Positions 43,508 to 52,087 of a stretch of DNA of 64,000 nt are shown here, in pieces. The stretch's first letter is position 1. The number at the start of each line of letters is the position of its first letter. The stretch spans positions 206,375 through 270,374 of the forward strand of contig JALHRB010000002.1 of assembly GCA_022841665.1 (NCBI GenBank), in the 5' to 3' direction. The notes under the pieces were generated by a model that made no database searches, was not told the DNA's origin, and was given only the letters and a program-made list of their open reading frames with translations. The translations under genes and the position numbers were made by a program. The DNA comes from Pseudolabrys sp. Its GTDB lineage: Bacteria; Pseudomonadota; Alphaproteobacteria; Rhizobiales; Xanthobacteraceae.

Positions 43508-46500
43508 ATGCCTGCGCCAAAGGCCATGGCTGCGCCGCGCGACGTTGCGCCCTTCCGCGCGCCTTATGCGCCGGCGGACGAAAACATCGCCGCCGCGCTG
43601 TTGCCGCTGGCCGGGCGGCCCGCTGCGGCAGAAGCGCGCATCGACGCCCGCGCCACCCGTCTCATCGAGGCGATCCGCGCCCGCGCCGGCGGCCTCGGCG
43701 GGGTGGAGGACTTCCTGCACGCCTACGCGCTCTCCACCAAGGAAGGCCTCGCCCTCATGGTGCTGGCCGAGGCGCTGTTGCGGGTGCCGGACGCCGAGAC
43801 CGCCGACCGGCTGATCGAGGACAAGCTCAAGGCCGGCGACTGGTTGCGCCACGACAGCCGCTCCTCGGTCCTGCTGGTCTCGGCCTCGGCCTGGACGCTC
43901 GGCCTCACCGCCAGGCTGATCCAGCCGGGCGAGACGCCGGAGGGCATTGTCGACACGCTGGTAAAGCGGCTCGGCCTGCCGGCGGTGCGCGCGGCGACGC
44001 GGCAGGCGATGCGGCTCCTGGGCTCGCACTTCGTGCTCGGCGAGACCATCGAGGCGGCGCTCAAGCGCGCCGGCGGGAATGCCGGGTTCCTCTATTCCTT
44101 CGACATGCTGGGGGAGGGCGCGCGCAGCGCCGAGGATGCCGGGCGCTATCTCGAATCCTATGCGCATGCGATCGAGGCCATCGGCCAGAGCGCCGGCAAC
44201 GACGCGCTGCCGCGGCGGCCGGGCATCTCGGTGAAGCTCTCGGCGCTGCATCCGCGCTATGAGCCGCTGTCGCGCGCACGCGTGCTGGCGGAACTTGCCC
44301 CGCGCCTGCTCGAGCTGGCGCAGCTCGCCAAAAGCCATGAGCTCAATTTCACCGTCGATGCCGAGGAGGCGGATCGCCTCGAACTGTCGCTTGAGGTGAT
44401 CGGCGCGGTGCTGCGCGACCCCTCGCTCAACGGCTGGGACGGCTTCGGCCTGGCGGTGCAGGCCTATCAGAAGCGCGCCCCGGCGGTGATCGACTGGGTC
44501 GCGGATGCGGCGGAGGCGCTCGGCCGCCGCCTGATGGTGCGGCTGGTCAAGGGCGCCTATTGGGACACCGAGATCAAGCGCGCCCAGGAACGCGGGCTTG
44601 CCGATTATCCGGTGTTCACCCGCAAGGCGATGACCGACCTCGGCTATGCGCAATGCGTGCGCAAGCTCTTGGCCGCGCGCCCGCGGCTTTATCCGCAATT
44701 CGCCACCCACAACGCGCTCACCGTCGCCAGCGTGATCGAGGATGCCGGCGGCGCCGAGGGCTACGAATTCCAGCGCCTGCACGGCATGGGCGAGGCGCTC
44801 TACGAGGCCTTGCTGGCCGAACTGCCCGCGCTCACCTGCCGCGTCTATGCGCCGGTCGGCGGCTATTCCGACCTGCTGGCTTATCTGGTGCGGCGGCTTT
44901 TGGAGAACGGTGCCAATTCGTCCTTCGTGTCGGTCGCGGCCGACCCCGCGGTGCCGGTGGCGACGATCCTGCGCCGGCCGCAAAGCTGGATCGTCGATTC
45001 CGCGCATGCGCGCCATTCGCACATCCCGCTGCCGCGCGACCTGTTCGCGCCCGAGCGGCGCAACTCGGCCGGCGTCGAATTCGGCAACCGCGCGGCGCTC
45101 GATGCGCTGCTGGCCGAGATCGAAGCGGCATCGGCGCCCGTAGATGCCGCCCCGCTGATCGACGGTGTGGCGGTGCCGGGGCGCCGGCGCGACGTGCTTT
45201 CCCCGATCGACGGCACGCCTGTCGGCACGGTGCAGGAAGGCGATGAAGCCATCGTCGCCGCCGCGATGGCCGCGGCGCAGGCCGGCTTTGCGGGCTGGAG
45301 CGCCACGGCGGTCGCGGAGCGCGCGTCCGCGCTGACCCGGGCAGGCGATCTGATCGAGCGCGAGCGCGGCCGCCTGATCGCGCTGTTGCAGCGCGAGGGC
45401 GGCAAGACGCTCGACGATTGCGTCTCGGAGCTGCGCGAGGCGGCCGACTTCTGCCGCTATTACGCCGCGCAGGCGCTGCGCACGCTGGCGCCGCAGGCGC
45501 TGCCGGGTCCGACCGGCGAGAGCAACGCGTTGCGCTATCGCGGCCGCGGCGTCTTCGTCTGCATCAGCCCGTGGAATTTCCCGCTGGCGATCTTCACCGG
45601 CCAGGTGACGGCGGCGCTCGCCGCCGGCAATGCGGTGGTGGCGAAGCCCGCCGAGCAGACGCCGCTTGTCGCGTTCGAGGCCGTGAAGCTGTTGCATGAA
45701 GCCGGCGTGCTGGCGACCGCGCTGCATCTGGTGCCCGGCGACGGCAAAGTCGGCGCCTTGCTCACCGGCGATGCGCGCGCCGCCGGCGTCGCCTTCACAG
45801 GGTCCACAGAAGTGGCGCGCCTCATCAACCGCGCGCTTGCCGCCAAAGACGGGCCGCTCGCGCCGCTGATCGCCGAAACCGGCGGCATTAATGCCATGAT
45901 CGTCGACGCCACCGCATTGCCCGAGCAGGTGACCGACGATGTCGTTGCCTCGGCCTTCCGTTCCGCCGGCCAGCGCTGCTCGGCGCTGCGCCTCCTGTGC
46001 GTGCAGGACGACGTCGCCGGCCGCATCCTCGCGATGGTCGAAGGCGCGGCGCGTGAATTGAGCGTCGGCGATCCGCGCGATCCGGCGACGCATGTCGGCC
46101 CGGTGATCGACGCCGAGGCCAGGGGAAAGCTCGACCGCTGGGTCGACGCCGTGGACGGCCGCGGCGCCTTGCGGTTCCGATGGAACGAACGCGCGCTGCC
46201 GTCCGCCGGCACTTATGTCGCGCCGGCGATCGTCGAACTCGACCGCGCGCGCGATCTGAAGGAAGAAGTGTTCGGGCCGGTGCTGCATGTCGTGCGCTGG
46301 CGCGCCGAGGGTCTCGACGAGCTGCTCGATGACATCGCCGCCAGCCGCTACGCGCTCACGCTCGGCATCCATTCGCGCATCGACGAGACTGTCGCCCGCG
46401 TCGCCGCGCGCCTCCCGCACGGCAACGTCTACGTCAACCGCAACATGATCGGCGCGGTGGTCGGCTCGCAGCCCTTCGGCGGCAGCGGACTATCCGGAAC

Positions 46501-46615
46501 CGGGCCGAAGGCGGGCGGCCCGCACTACCTGCATCGCTTCGCGCTGGAGCAGGTGGTGACGGTCAACACGGCCGCGTCGGGCGGCAACGCCACGCTGTTG
46601 GCCGAGGAAGAATAG
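43508..46615 (+). CDS. putA: bifunctional proline dehydrogenase / L-glutamate-gamma-semialdehyde dehydrogenase
   Basis: 1035-residue PutA oxidising proline to glutamate with FAD and NAD. The PRODH domain (about 150-470) shows GISVKLSALHPRY, LMVRLVKGAYWD, PQFATHNALTV and EFQRLHGMGEALYE. The P5C dehydrogenase domain (about 540-1020) has CISPWNFPLAIFTGQVTAALA, the Glu in IAETGGINAMIV and the catalytic Cys near 823 in SAGQRCSALR. No ribbon-helix-helix domain, so it is the short non-DNA-binding type, like rhizobial PutA. Start at 43508 (MPAPKAMAAPRDVAPFRAPY) has AAGGGAG upstream. No neighbouring lrp-type regulator seen. Confidence 0.93.
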   Translation: MPAPKAMAAPRDVAPFRAPYAPADENIAAALLPLAGRPAAAEARIDARATRLIEAIRARAGGLGGVEDFLHAYALSTKEGLALMVLAEALLRVPDAETADRLIEDKLKAGDWLRHDSRSSVLLVSASAWTLGLTARLIQPGETPEGIVDTLVKRLGLPAVRAATRQAMRLLGSHFVLGETIEAALKRAGGNAGFLYSFDMLGEGARSAEDAGRYLESYAHAIEAIGQSAGNDALPRRPGISVKLSALHPRYEPLSRARVLAELAPRLLELAQLAKSHELNFTVDAEEADRLELSLEVIGAVLRDPSLNGWDGFGLAVQAYQKRAPAVIDWVADAAEALGRRLMVRLVKGAYWDTEIKRAQERGLADYPVFTRKAMTDLGYAQCVRKLLAARPRLYPQFATHNALTVASVIEDAGGAEGYEFQRLHGMGEALYEALLAELPALTCRVYAPVGGYSDLLAYLVRRLLENGANSSFVSVAADPAVPVATILRRPQSWIVDSAHARHSHIPLPRDLFAPERRNSAGVEFGNRAALDALLAEIEAASAPVDAAPLIDGVAVPGRRRDVLSPIDGTPVGTVQEGDEAIVAAAMAAAQAGFAGWSATAVAERASALTRAGDLIERERGRLIALLQREGGKTLDDCVSELREAADFCRYYAAQALRTLAPQALPGPTGESNALRYRGRGVFVCISPWNFPLAIFTGQVTAALAAGNAVVAKPAEQTPLVAFEAVKLLHEAGVLATALHLVPGDGKVGALLTGDARAAGVAFTGSTEVARLINRALAAKDGPLAPLIAETGGINAMIVDATALPEQVTDDVVASAFRSAGQRCSALRLLCVQDDVAGRILAMVEGAARELSVGDPRDPATHVGPVIDAEARGKLDRWVDAVDGRGALRFRWNERALPSAGTYVAPAIVELDRARDLKEEVFGPVLHVVRWRAEGLDELLDDIAASRYALTLGIHSRIDETVARVAARLPHGNVYVNRNMIGAVVGSQPFGGSGLSGTGPKAGGPHYLHRFALEQVVTVNTAASGGNATLLAEEE

Positions 46616-46718
46616 GGAACTTCGCTCACGCGACCTTTGGCCGCGCGGGGCGCGGTTCGCACAGGGTTCGGGCCGCGGCGCCGTTGAATGGTCAGCATCC
46701 CAGAACGGGAGAATGACC

Positions 46719-47051
46719 ATGAAGAACTTGCTCCGCAGTTCCATCGCTGCGGCGTTGACCGTGGCGCTGATGTTGCCGGTACTCCCGGGCGCGGCCCAGG
46801 CCGCCGGCGCCAAGCGGCCGCAAGCCGAAGCCGCTCAAACGCTCGATTTGAGCGCCCGCAAGCGTCATTACCACCGGCGCGGTGACAGCCGGGCCGCGAT
46901 GCAGATGTTCGGCATGTTTCTCGGCACGGTGGCCACGATCGCGGCTGCCAGCGAGGCGCGCCGCCACCGCCATCGTTACTACGGCCATTACGGCTATCCG
47001 CCTCCGCCGCCCTACGGCTATTACCGTTACGGACCCTATTACCGGTACTGA
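46719..47051 (+). CDS. small secreted protein with His/Tyr/Pro-rich C-terminus
   Basis: 110 residues beginning MKNLLRSSIAAALTVALMLP with an AQAAGA cleavage region. The rest has a hydrophobic segment (MFGMFLGTVATIAAASEARR) and a tail rich in Tyr, Gly, Pro and His (GYPPPPPYGYYRYGPYYRY). The ATG at 46719 is favoured over that at 46713 because GGGAG at 46707-46711 is optimally spaced from it. Low-complexity envelope proteins of this kind are frequent in Rhizobiales. No known function. Confidence 0.65.
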   Translation: MKNLLRSSIAAALTVALMLPVLPGAAQAAGAKRPQAEAAQTLDLSARKRHYHRRGDSRAAMQMFGMFLGTVATIAAASEARRHRHRYYGHYGYPPPPPYGYYRYGPYYRY

Positions 47052-47142
47052 AGGGGTCCCCGGGTAAGCCTAATGGCGGTCTGGCAGGGCCCGGCGGGGG
47101 CCGTTAACCGCTCGTGGGCGCCAATCGGCTATGGTGGGCGGC

Positions 47143-47523
47143 ATGACTGATTCGGTCGCCCGGCTCTACGAAGCCGTGATCGCCGTACGGGATACTGACC
47201 CGGCGAAATCGCGAACGGCCCGGCTATTGCGCGCCGGCCGCGCCAAAATGGCCAAAAAGCTCGCCGAAGAAGCCGTCGAGGTCGTGATCGACGCCATGCA
47301 CGGCCAGACCGAGGCCGTGGTCCGCGAAAGCGCCGACCTCCTTTACAATCTTGTCGTGCTCTGGGTACACGCTGGCGTCCGGCCCGAAGACGTGTGGGCT
47401 GAAATGAAGCGCCGCGAGCGGATGTTCGGGATTGCAGAAAAAGTGCCCAAGGATCTGGTCCAGTCTGCCGCGCGCCGCCGCGTCGTGCCGCTGGACGCCT
47501 CGCGCGCCCGCAAGCGCCGCTGA
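47143..47523 (+). CDS. hisE: phosphoribosyl-ATP pyrophosphatase-like protein
   Basis: 126 residues of the HisE/MazG-like fold. Helical motifs carry the Mg-binding acidic residues: KLAEEAVEVVIDAMHG and RESADLLYNLVVLWVHAGV, then EDVWAEMKRRE. This is the expected HisE pattern for phosphoribosyl-ATP hydrolysis in histidine biosynthesis. Context is unusual because no other his gene is adjacent; it may be a HisE paralogue. Start at 47143 (MTDSVARLYEAV) is the family N-terminus. Basic C-terminal tail (ASRARKRR). Confidence 0.8.
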   Translation: MTDSVARLYEAVIAVRDTDPAKSRTARLLRAGRAKMAKKLAEEAVEVVIDAMHGQTEAVVRESADLLYNLVVLWVHAGVRPEDVWAEMKRRERMFGIAEKVPKDLVQSAARRRVVPLDASRARKRR

Positions 47524-47556
47524 TCCTTTTTCCCCGTCTTTGTGAGCGCATCCCCA

Positions 47557-48168
47557 ATGACCGCCGAGGCCGCCGCGCCGCGTTCCTTCATTCGCCGCCT
47601 CTACGACTGGTGCATCGATGCCGCCCATAAGCCCCACGCCATGTGGACCATGGGGGCGATTTCGTTTGCCGAGAGCTCGTTCTTCCCGGTTCCGCCGGAC
47701 GCGATGCTGATCCCGATGGCGCTGGCACGCCCGGCGCGCGCCTATGTGATGGCGGCCTGGTGCACGGTCGCCTCGGTCGCCGGCGGCATCGTCGGCTATG
47801 CGATTGGCGCGCTGCTCTACGACTCGGTCGGCGCCTGGTTGATCCAGCTCTACGGCTATGGCGACAAGGTCGAGGCCTTTCGCGCGGCCTACGCCGAATG
47901 GGGCGCCTGGATCATCCTGCTCAAGGGCTTTACCCCGATACCCTACAAGGTTGTGACCATCACGTCGGGGTTTGCCGAATACAGTTTCGGCCTTTTCGTG
48001 CTGCTGTCGATCGTCACGCGCGGCGCCCGCTTCTTTTTGCTTGCCTTCCTGTTGCACCGCTACGGCGAGCGGGCGCGCCATATCATCGAAAAACGCCTGG
48101 GATTATGGGTGTTTGTCGGCGCCTCGGTAGTCGTCATCGGCATCGTGGCGGCGGTATACTTGTTCTGA
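47557..48168 (+). CDS. DedA/YqaA-family membrane protein
   Basis: 203 residues with five hydrophobic segments. The motif FAESSFFPVPPDAMLIPMALARP and the Gly/Pro-rich LLKGFTPIPYKVVTITSGFAEYSFGLFVLLSIVTRGARF are hallmarks of the SNARE-associated/YqaA branch of DedA proteins, thought to act in lipid or membrane homeostasis. The start is uncertain: ATG at 47557 or an in-frame GTG at 47542; neither has a strong Shine-Dalgarno. 34 bp after the hisE-like gene, so perhaps co-transcribed. Confidence 0.82.
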   Translation: MTAEAAAPRSFIRRLYDWCIDAAHKPHAMWTMGAISFAESSFFPVPPDAMLIPMALARPARAYVMAAWCTVASVAGGIVGYAIGALLYDSVGAWLIQLYGYGDKVEAFRAAYAEWGAWIILLKGFTPIPYKVVTITSGFAEYSFGLFVLLSIVTRGARFFLLAFLLHRYGERARHIIEKRLGLWVFVGASVVVIGIVAAVYLF

Positions 48169-48278
48169 CGAATCGGTGTTCCGCAATTTCGCCACCAGGG
48201 CGGACTAACGGTGGCGATCGTGCGGCAGGCAAAGGCGGCCGATGGGGGCCACCGGCGATGGGCGCGGGACGACCTGAC

Positions 48279-48803
48279 ATGACGCTATCGCGACAAATGA
48301 CACGATCGCGACGGCGAGCGCAGGTGCTGCTGGCCGGCGCGCTGCTGTTTGCCGCGGCGCCGGCGGTCGCGCAGGAGCGCGGCGCGCAGGCGCGCGAGGA
48401 GCCGGGTTTCTTCGGCTCGATCGGGCGCTGGTTCGAGGACCAGTTCTCCGGCATCGGCTCCACCTTCAGCGGCGCGCGCCGGCAGGTCGAGACCTTCGGC
48501 CACGAGGCCAGCGTCGCCGCCAAGTCGACCGCGGAAGGCGCCAAAGGCGTGGGCGACGCGGTCGCACGTATCCCGAACACGCGGGTCATCAGCGGCCATG
48601 AGAAATGCCGGATCGCCCCCAACGGGGCCCCGGACTGCGTGGTTGCCGCCGACGCGATCTGCAAGAAGCGCGGGTTCGGCGGCGGCAAGAGCCTCGACAT
48701 GACAACCGCCGAGGAATGCCCGGCCAGGGTCTGGGCCTCCGGCCGCAAGGACGAAGGCGCCTGCACCACCGTCACTTTCGTCTCGCGCGCGCTCTGCCAG
48801 TAA
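48279..48803 (+). CDS. secreted cysteine-rich protein of unknown function
   Basis: 174 residues. Hydrophobic signal sequence (QVLLAGALLFAAAPAVAQE) after a basic stretch, then an amphipathic region (FFGSIGRWFEDQFSGIGSTF) and a C-terminal domain with six cysteines (EKCRIAP, PDCVVA, AICKKRG, EECPAR, EGACTT, RALCQ), consistent with three disulfides in the periplasm. I do not recognise a characterised family. ATG at 48279 or 48297 are both possible. It lies downstream of the DedA-like gene. Confidence 0.65.
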   Translation: MTLSRQMTRSRRRAQVLLAGALLFAAAPAVAQERGAQAREEPGFFGSIGRWFEDQFSGIGSTFSGARRQVETFGHEASVAAKSTAEGAKGVGDAVARIPNTRVISGHEKCRIAPNGAPDCVVAADAICKKRGFGGGKSLDMTTAEECPARVWASGRKDEGACTTVTFVSRALCQ

Positions 48804-48813
48804 TATTTCTTCA

Positions 48814-48840
48814 CCTCTCCCCGCAATGCGGGGAGAGGGA
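48814..48840. repeat. minimal family A hairpin
   Basis: Perfect stem CCTCTCCCCGCA / TGCGGGGAGAGG around a short loop, eleven bases after the secreted protein's stop. May serve as a terminator or be a decayed family A repeat; not followed by a T-run. Confidence 0.6.
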
Positions 48841-48922
48841 AAGAAGACGCCCCGCGCGCCGGGCTCCTTGTCTCGCCCTCACGCCTGTGTTTCGTTCGCC
48901 CGTCATTGACGGAGTGAAACGA

Positions 48923-50278
48923 GTGAATCTGCACGCCAAGCTTTTAGAACGCGAATCCGCCGGCAAGCCGGTCACCGTCGGCGTCATCGGCGCCGGCAAG
49001 TTCGGCACCATGTTCCTGTCGCAGGCGCGGCTGACCCAGGGCATGCACATCGTCGGTGTCGCCGACCTCGATGTCGCGCGCGCCCGCAGCCAGCTCGCCA
49101 CCGCCGGCTGGCCGGCTCAGTCCTATGCCGCGGCCTCGCTCGACGACGCCCACAAGAAACGGGCCACGCTCGTCACCGACGATGCGCAGGCGCTGATCGC
49201 CGATCCGCGCATCGAGGTGATCGTTGAAGCGACCGGCGTGCCGGGCGCTGGCATCGCGCATGCGCTCAAGGCAATCGCCAACGGCAAGCACGTCGTGATG
49301 GTCAACGTCGAGGCCGACGCCGTGGCCGGCCCGCTGCTGGCGCGCCGCGCCAAGGAGTCCGGCGTCGTTTACTCGCTCGCCTGGGGTGACCAGCCGGCGC
49401 TCATCTGCGAGCAGGTCGACTGGGCGCGCGCCGCCGGCTTCAAGGTGATCTGCGCCGGCAAGGGCACGCGCTACGAGCCGCACTATCACCAGTCCAATCC
49501 CGACAATGTCTGGGACATCCTCGACAAGTACCTGAACATCTCCGACCGCAAATCGATCAACCCGAAGATGTTCAACTCCTTCGTCGACGGCACCAAGTCC
49601 GGCATCGAGATGACCGCCGTGTGCAACGCCACCGGCCTGCTGCCGCAGTCGGACGGCCTGCATTTTCCGCCGGCGACGCGCTTCGAATTGGCCGACATCT
49701 GCAAGCCGAAGAGCGAAGGCGGCACGCTGGAGAAGGAAGGCGTCACCGAGGTGACCTCGTCGGTCTACCGCGACGGCCGCGACGTGCCGCACCATCTCGC
49801 CCTCGGCACTTACGTGGTGTTCGAAGGCGAGACCGACTACGCCCGCCGCTGCTTCAAGGAATACGCCATGCTGCCGGACAAGAGCGGCAAATACGCCGCG
49901 CTCTACCGGCCGATCCACATGATCGGGCTCGAGCTCGGCATCTCGGTCGCAAGCTGCGCGCTGCGCAAGGAGCCGACCGGCGCGCCCACCGGCTTCCGCT
50001 CCGACGTGGTGGCGACCGCCAAGAAGGCGCTCAAGGCCGGCGAAATGCTGGACGGGGAGGGCGGCTTCTGCGTCTGGGGCAAGCAGACGCCGGCCGACGT
50101 GTCGCTGGCGCAGGGCCTCTTGCCGCTCGGGCTCGCGCACGAGGTCAAGCTCAAGCGCGACATCCCGGAAGGCGGCGCGCTGAAATGGTCGGACGTCGAT
50201 TACGACCCGAACGACACCGCGGTGAAGGTGCGGCGCGAGATGGAGGCGGCCTTCGGCCGTCCCAACGCCAGGGTCTGA
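48923..50278 (+). CDS. SAF-domain NAD(P)-dependent oxidoreductase (predicted homoserine dehydrogenase-like)
   Basis: 451 residues. N-terminal Rossmann fold with VTVGVIGAGKFGTMFLSQA, AHALKAIANGKHVVMVNVEADAVAGPLLA and VIVEATGVPGAG; C-terminal SAF-type domain (ETDYARRCFKEYAMLPDKSGKY to LKRDIPEGGALKWSDVDYD). It matches the COG4091 group, annotated as predicted homoserine dehydrogenase; members have been tied to sugar-acid catabolism, but the substrate here is unknown. GTG at 48923 is best supported (GGAG 8-9 bp upstream); GTG at 48914 is possible. Followed by a strong terminator. Confidence 0.8.
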   Translation: MNLHAKLLERESAGKPVTVGVIGAGKFGTMFLSQARLTQGMHIVGVADLDVARARSQLATAGWPAQSYAAASLDDAHKKRATLVTDDAQALIADPRIEVIVEATGVPGAGIAHALKAIANGKHVVMVNVEADAVAGPLLARRAKESGVVYSLAWGDQPALICEQVDWARAAGFKVICAGKGTRYEPHYHQSNPDNVWDILDKYLNISDRKSINPKMFNSFVDGTKSGIEMTAVCNATGLLPQSDGLHFPPATRFELADICKPKSEGGTLEKEGVTEVTSSVYRDGRDVPHHLALGTYVVFEGETDYARRCFKEYAMLPDKSGKYAALYRPIHMIGLELGISVASCALRKEPTGAPTGFRSDVVATAKKALKAGEMLDGEGGFCVWGKQTPADVSLAQGLLPLGLAHEVKLKRDIPEGGALKWSDVDYDPNDTAVKVRREMEAAFGRPNARV

Positions 50279-50297
50279 GCGCTGACGTTAAACAGGC

Positions 50298-50329
50298 GAG
50301 GGCAGCGGTGTGCCGCTGCCCTCTTTTTT
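50298..50329 (+). terminator. intrinsic terminator after the SAF-domain gene
   Basis: Perfect 11-bp stem GAGGGCAGCGG / CCGCTGCCCTC (50298-50308 and 50313-50323), four-base loop TGTG and a six-T run. Separates the gene from the convergent small-protein gene. It is the clearest intrinsic terminator seen in this window. Confidence 0.93.
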
Positions 50330-50349
50330 ATTCGTGCGATCGGGCTCGC

Positions 50350-50628
50350 TTAACGCCAGCGCCAGCCGCAGCGGCGCTCGGTGCGGAACACGAAAACGCC
50401 CGCCGGTGTGCGCACGCGCACGCGCTGGTTATAGCAATGACGATAGCGGTGCCGCCGGTAATGTCGGCTGCCATGCCAGTGGCGATAACGCCGATAGTGC
50501 GTATCCTGCACCGCCGATGGAACAGCCACATTCAGGCCGGGATTGGCCATCCGGGCTTGCGCCGTTCCCGGCAGGGCCAATGCTATGAACGCGGCGGCGG
50601 CCGCCGCGCAGGCAATCAATCGGGTCAT
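50350..50628 (-). CDS. small secreted basic protein
   Basis: 92 residues: signal peptide MTRLIACAAAAAAFIALALP with cleavage after GTAQA, then a basic His/Arg/Tyr-rich region (THYRRYRHWHGSRHYRRHRY) and a Cys-containing tail (CYNQRVRVRTPAG...RRCGWRW). ATG at 50628 has AAGGAGAG just upstream. Similar in style to the protein at 46719. Function unknown, probably envelope. Confidence 0.65.
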   Translation of the reverse strand: MTRLIACAAAAAAFIALALPGTAQARMANPGLNVAVPSAVQDTHYRRYRHWHGSRHYRRHRYRHCYNQRVRVRTPAGVFVFRTERRCGWRWR

Positions 50629-50723
50629 TACGCTCTCCTTGGGTAAAGGGCACGTAATAACCAACGGACGCCGCTAAGGTTTCCTGCGCATTCGTCCCGT
50701 CCGGAACCTTAGGTTCCGGATCG

Positions 50724-50930
50724 CTATTCGAGTTCGATCGTTCCGTCGACTTTGTGCGTCAGGCTTACGTCGCCGATGGTCAGCACCATCTGCGCTTTCA
50801 GCTCCTTTTTGCCTGTGAGCTTGCCGGCGTCGGCGGCGGCGCGGATCGCCTTCTCGATTTCCTGCTGCGAGGTTACGCCCACGACCTTGAGAAACTTGCG
50901 CAGCGACATGTTGAGGGCTTCATCGTTCAT
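50724..50930 (-). CDS. DUF6494 family small protein
   Basis: 68 residues. The N-terminus MNDEALNMSLRKFLKVVGVTSQQEIEKAIRAAADAG forms helices, then KKELKAQMVLTIGDVSLTHKVDG and an acidic end. The MSxRKFLKxVGVTSQ pattern is typical of DUF6494. AAGGAG precedes the ATG. Conserved in alphaproteobacteria, function unknown. Confidence 0.75.
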   Translation of the reverse strand: MNDEALNMSLRKFLKVVGVTSQQEIEKAIRAAADAGKLTGKKELKAQMVLTIGDVSLTHKVDGTIELE

Positions 50931-51121
50931 CGCGGGCTCCTTGGGGGTGATTCACGCGGATCATAGGCGCGTGCGGGCGGCCCCGAAAGCGCCATCGCTG
51001 GCCCCAAAGACGCTCCGGCGCGCCGCCGTTGACCCCGGGGTCGGCGCGGCTATATTGCCCGCCGCTGCGCCCGATCCCGAAAAGCTACCGATTTTCGGAC
51101 AAGATCATGCGCCGCTGAGAT

Positions 51122-51208
51122 GCCCCTGTGGCGGAATTGGTAGACGCGCCTGACTCAAAATCAGGTGGTGGAAACATCGTGCTGGTTCGAGTCCGGCCAG
51201 GGGCACCA
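51122..51208 (+). tRNA. tRNA-Leu (anticodon CAA)
   Basis: Class II tRNA with acceptor arms GCCCCTG / CAGGGGC, a D-arm with TGGTAGA, anticodon stem CCTGA / TCAGG with loop CTCAAAA (anticodon CAA), a long variable arm, T-arm GGTTCGAGTCC and encoded CCA at 51206-51208. Reads UUG codons. The dsbB gene starts 112 bp downstream; no integrase or attachment duplication is seen beside it. Confidence 0.95.
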
Positions 51209-51320
51209 CCCTTCGCCTATCGGCTTCGGGTGGCTTCGCCAGATCGTGCGAAGGGTGTCCGCCGAAGCTTTGGCGAAGGCGGACGACAAGCGGATTGTTG
51301 CGGGGCATAGGGAGCGCGCA

Positions 51321-51887
51321 ATGAGCGATTATCTGGCCCTCGCCCGCAAAGACCCGATGCCAGCCGCCGCCGCGGCCGTCGCCGCGGTCGGTCTCGCCAC
51401 CATCGCCGGCTTCTTCTTCTTCCAATACGTGCTCGGCTATCCGCCCTGTCCGCTCTGTTACGAGCAGCGGCACGCCTTCTATGTTTCGGTCCCGCTCGCC
51501 GCGCTGCTCCTGCTCGGCGCCCATCACGGCGCGTCGCGCAAGGTGATGATCGCGGGCTTCGCGGTGATCGCGGTGGCGATGCTCTACAACGCCGGCCTCG
51601 GCGCCTATCACGCCGGCGTCGAATGGAAGTTCTGGGCGGGCCCGCAGGATTGCAGCGGCCCGGTCAATCCGGTCGGCTCGACGACCGACCTGCTCAAGAG
51701 CCTGCAAAGCATCCGCGTCGTGCGCTGTGACGAGGCGGCGTGGCGCTTCCTCGGCATCTCGCTCGCCGGCTACAACGTCTTCATCTCGCTGGGGCTGGCG
51801 GCGGTGGCCGGCTGGGGCTTCAAAGCCGCGCTCGCGCGCCGCCGTCTGGAGCGCGCGGCGGGTTCGTCAGCGGATGAGCAGGGCTGA
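51321..51887 (+). CDS. dsbB: DsbB-like disulfide bond formation protein
   Basis: 188-residue membrane protein with four hydrophobic helices. Quinone-reductase type: first loop CxxC (C43-PL-C46 in YPPCPLCYEQR) and second periplasmic pair in GPQDCSGPVN and VVRCDEAAW. It reoxidises DsbA using quinones. ATG at 51321 has GGGAG 8 bp upstream; the longer open frame runs into the tRNA. Cysteine-rich secreted proteins such as that at 48279 would be clients. Confidence 0.87.
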   Translation: MSDYLALARKDPMPAAAAAVAAVGLATIAGFFFFQYVLGYPPCPLCYEQRHAFYVSVPLAALLLLGAHHGASRKVMIAGFAVIAVAMLYNAGLGAYHAGVEWKFWAGPQDCSGPVNPVGSTTDLLKSLQSIRVVRCDEAAWRFLGISLAGYNVFISLGLAAVAGWGFKAALARRRLERAAGSSADEQG

Positions 51888-52087
51888 GCCCCAAAATGAT
51901 AACGACCACGAATGAGCCTGACGCACGTACATCCGGCGCGCCCGCTTATTTCGTGGTCGTCCACCGCATGCGGGATAAACCGCCGCGGCCCGATGACGGA
52001 GCTTGTTACAGCTCGACATCACCGTCCAAACGCATATGGGGTGCCTGCGGTTCCCCCGCAAGGGGGTACCGCGCAGTCCCGAGAGCC

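Noticed and set aside
47643..48803. Long open frame joining the DedA region to the cysteine-rich protein
   Set aside because: The 5' part is a wrong-frame reading of the DedA-like gene; only the part from 48279 has a signal peptide and sensible composition.
48814..48840. Intrinsic terminator after the cysteine-rich protein gene
   Set aside because: Strong stem but no following T-run; better matched to the family A repeat hairpin.
51122..51208. tRNA-Leu as an integration site for a mobile element
   Set aside because: No integrase, no duplicated tRNA end and ordinary conserved genes on both sides.
51165..51320. N-terminal extension of dsbB starting inside the tRNA
   Set aside because: It translates the tRNA-Leu gene; the ATG at 51321 has a good ribosome-binding site and gives a normal DsbB length.
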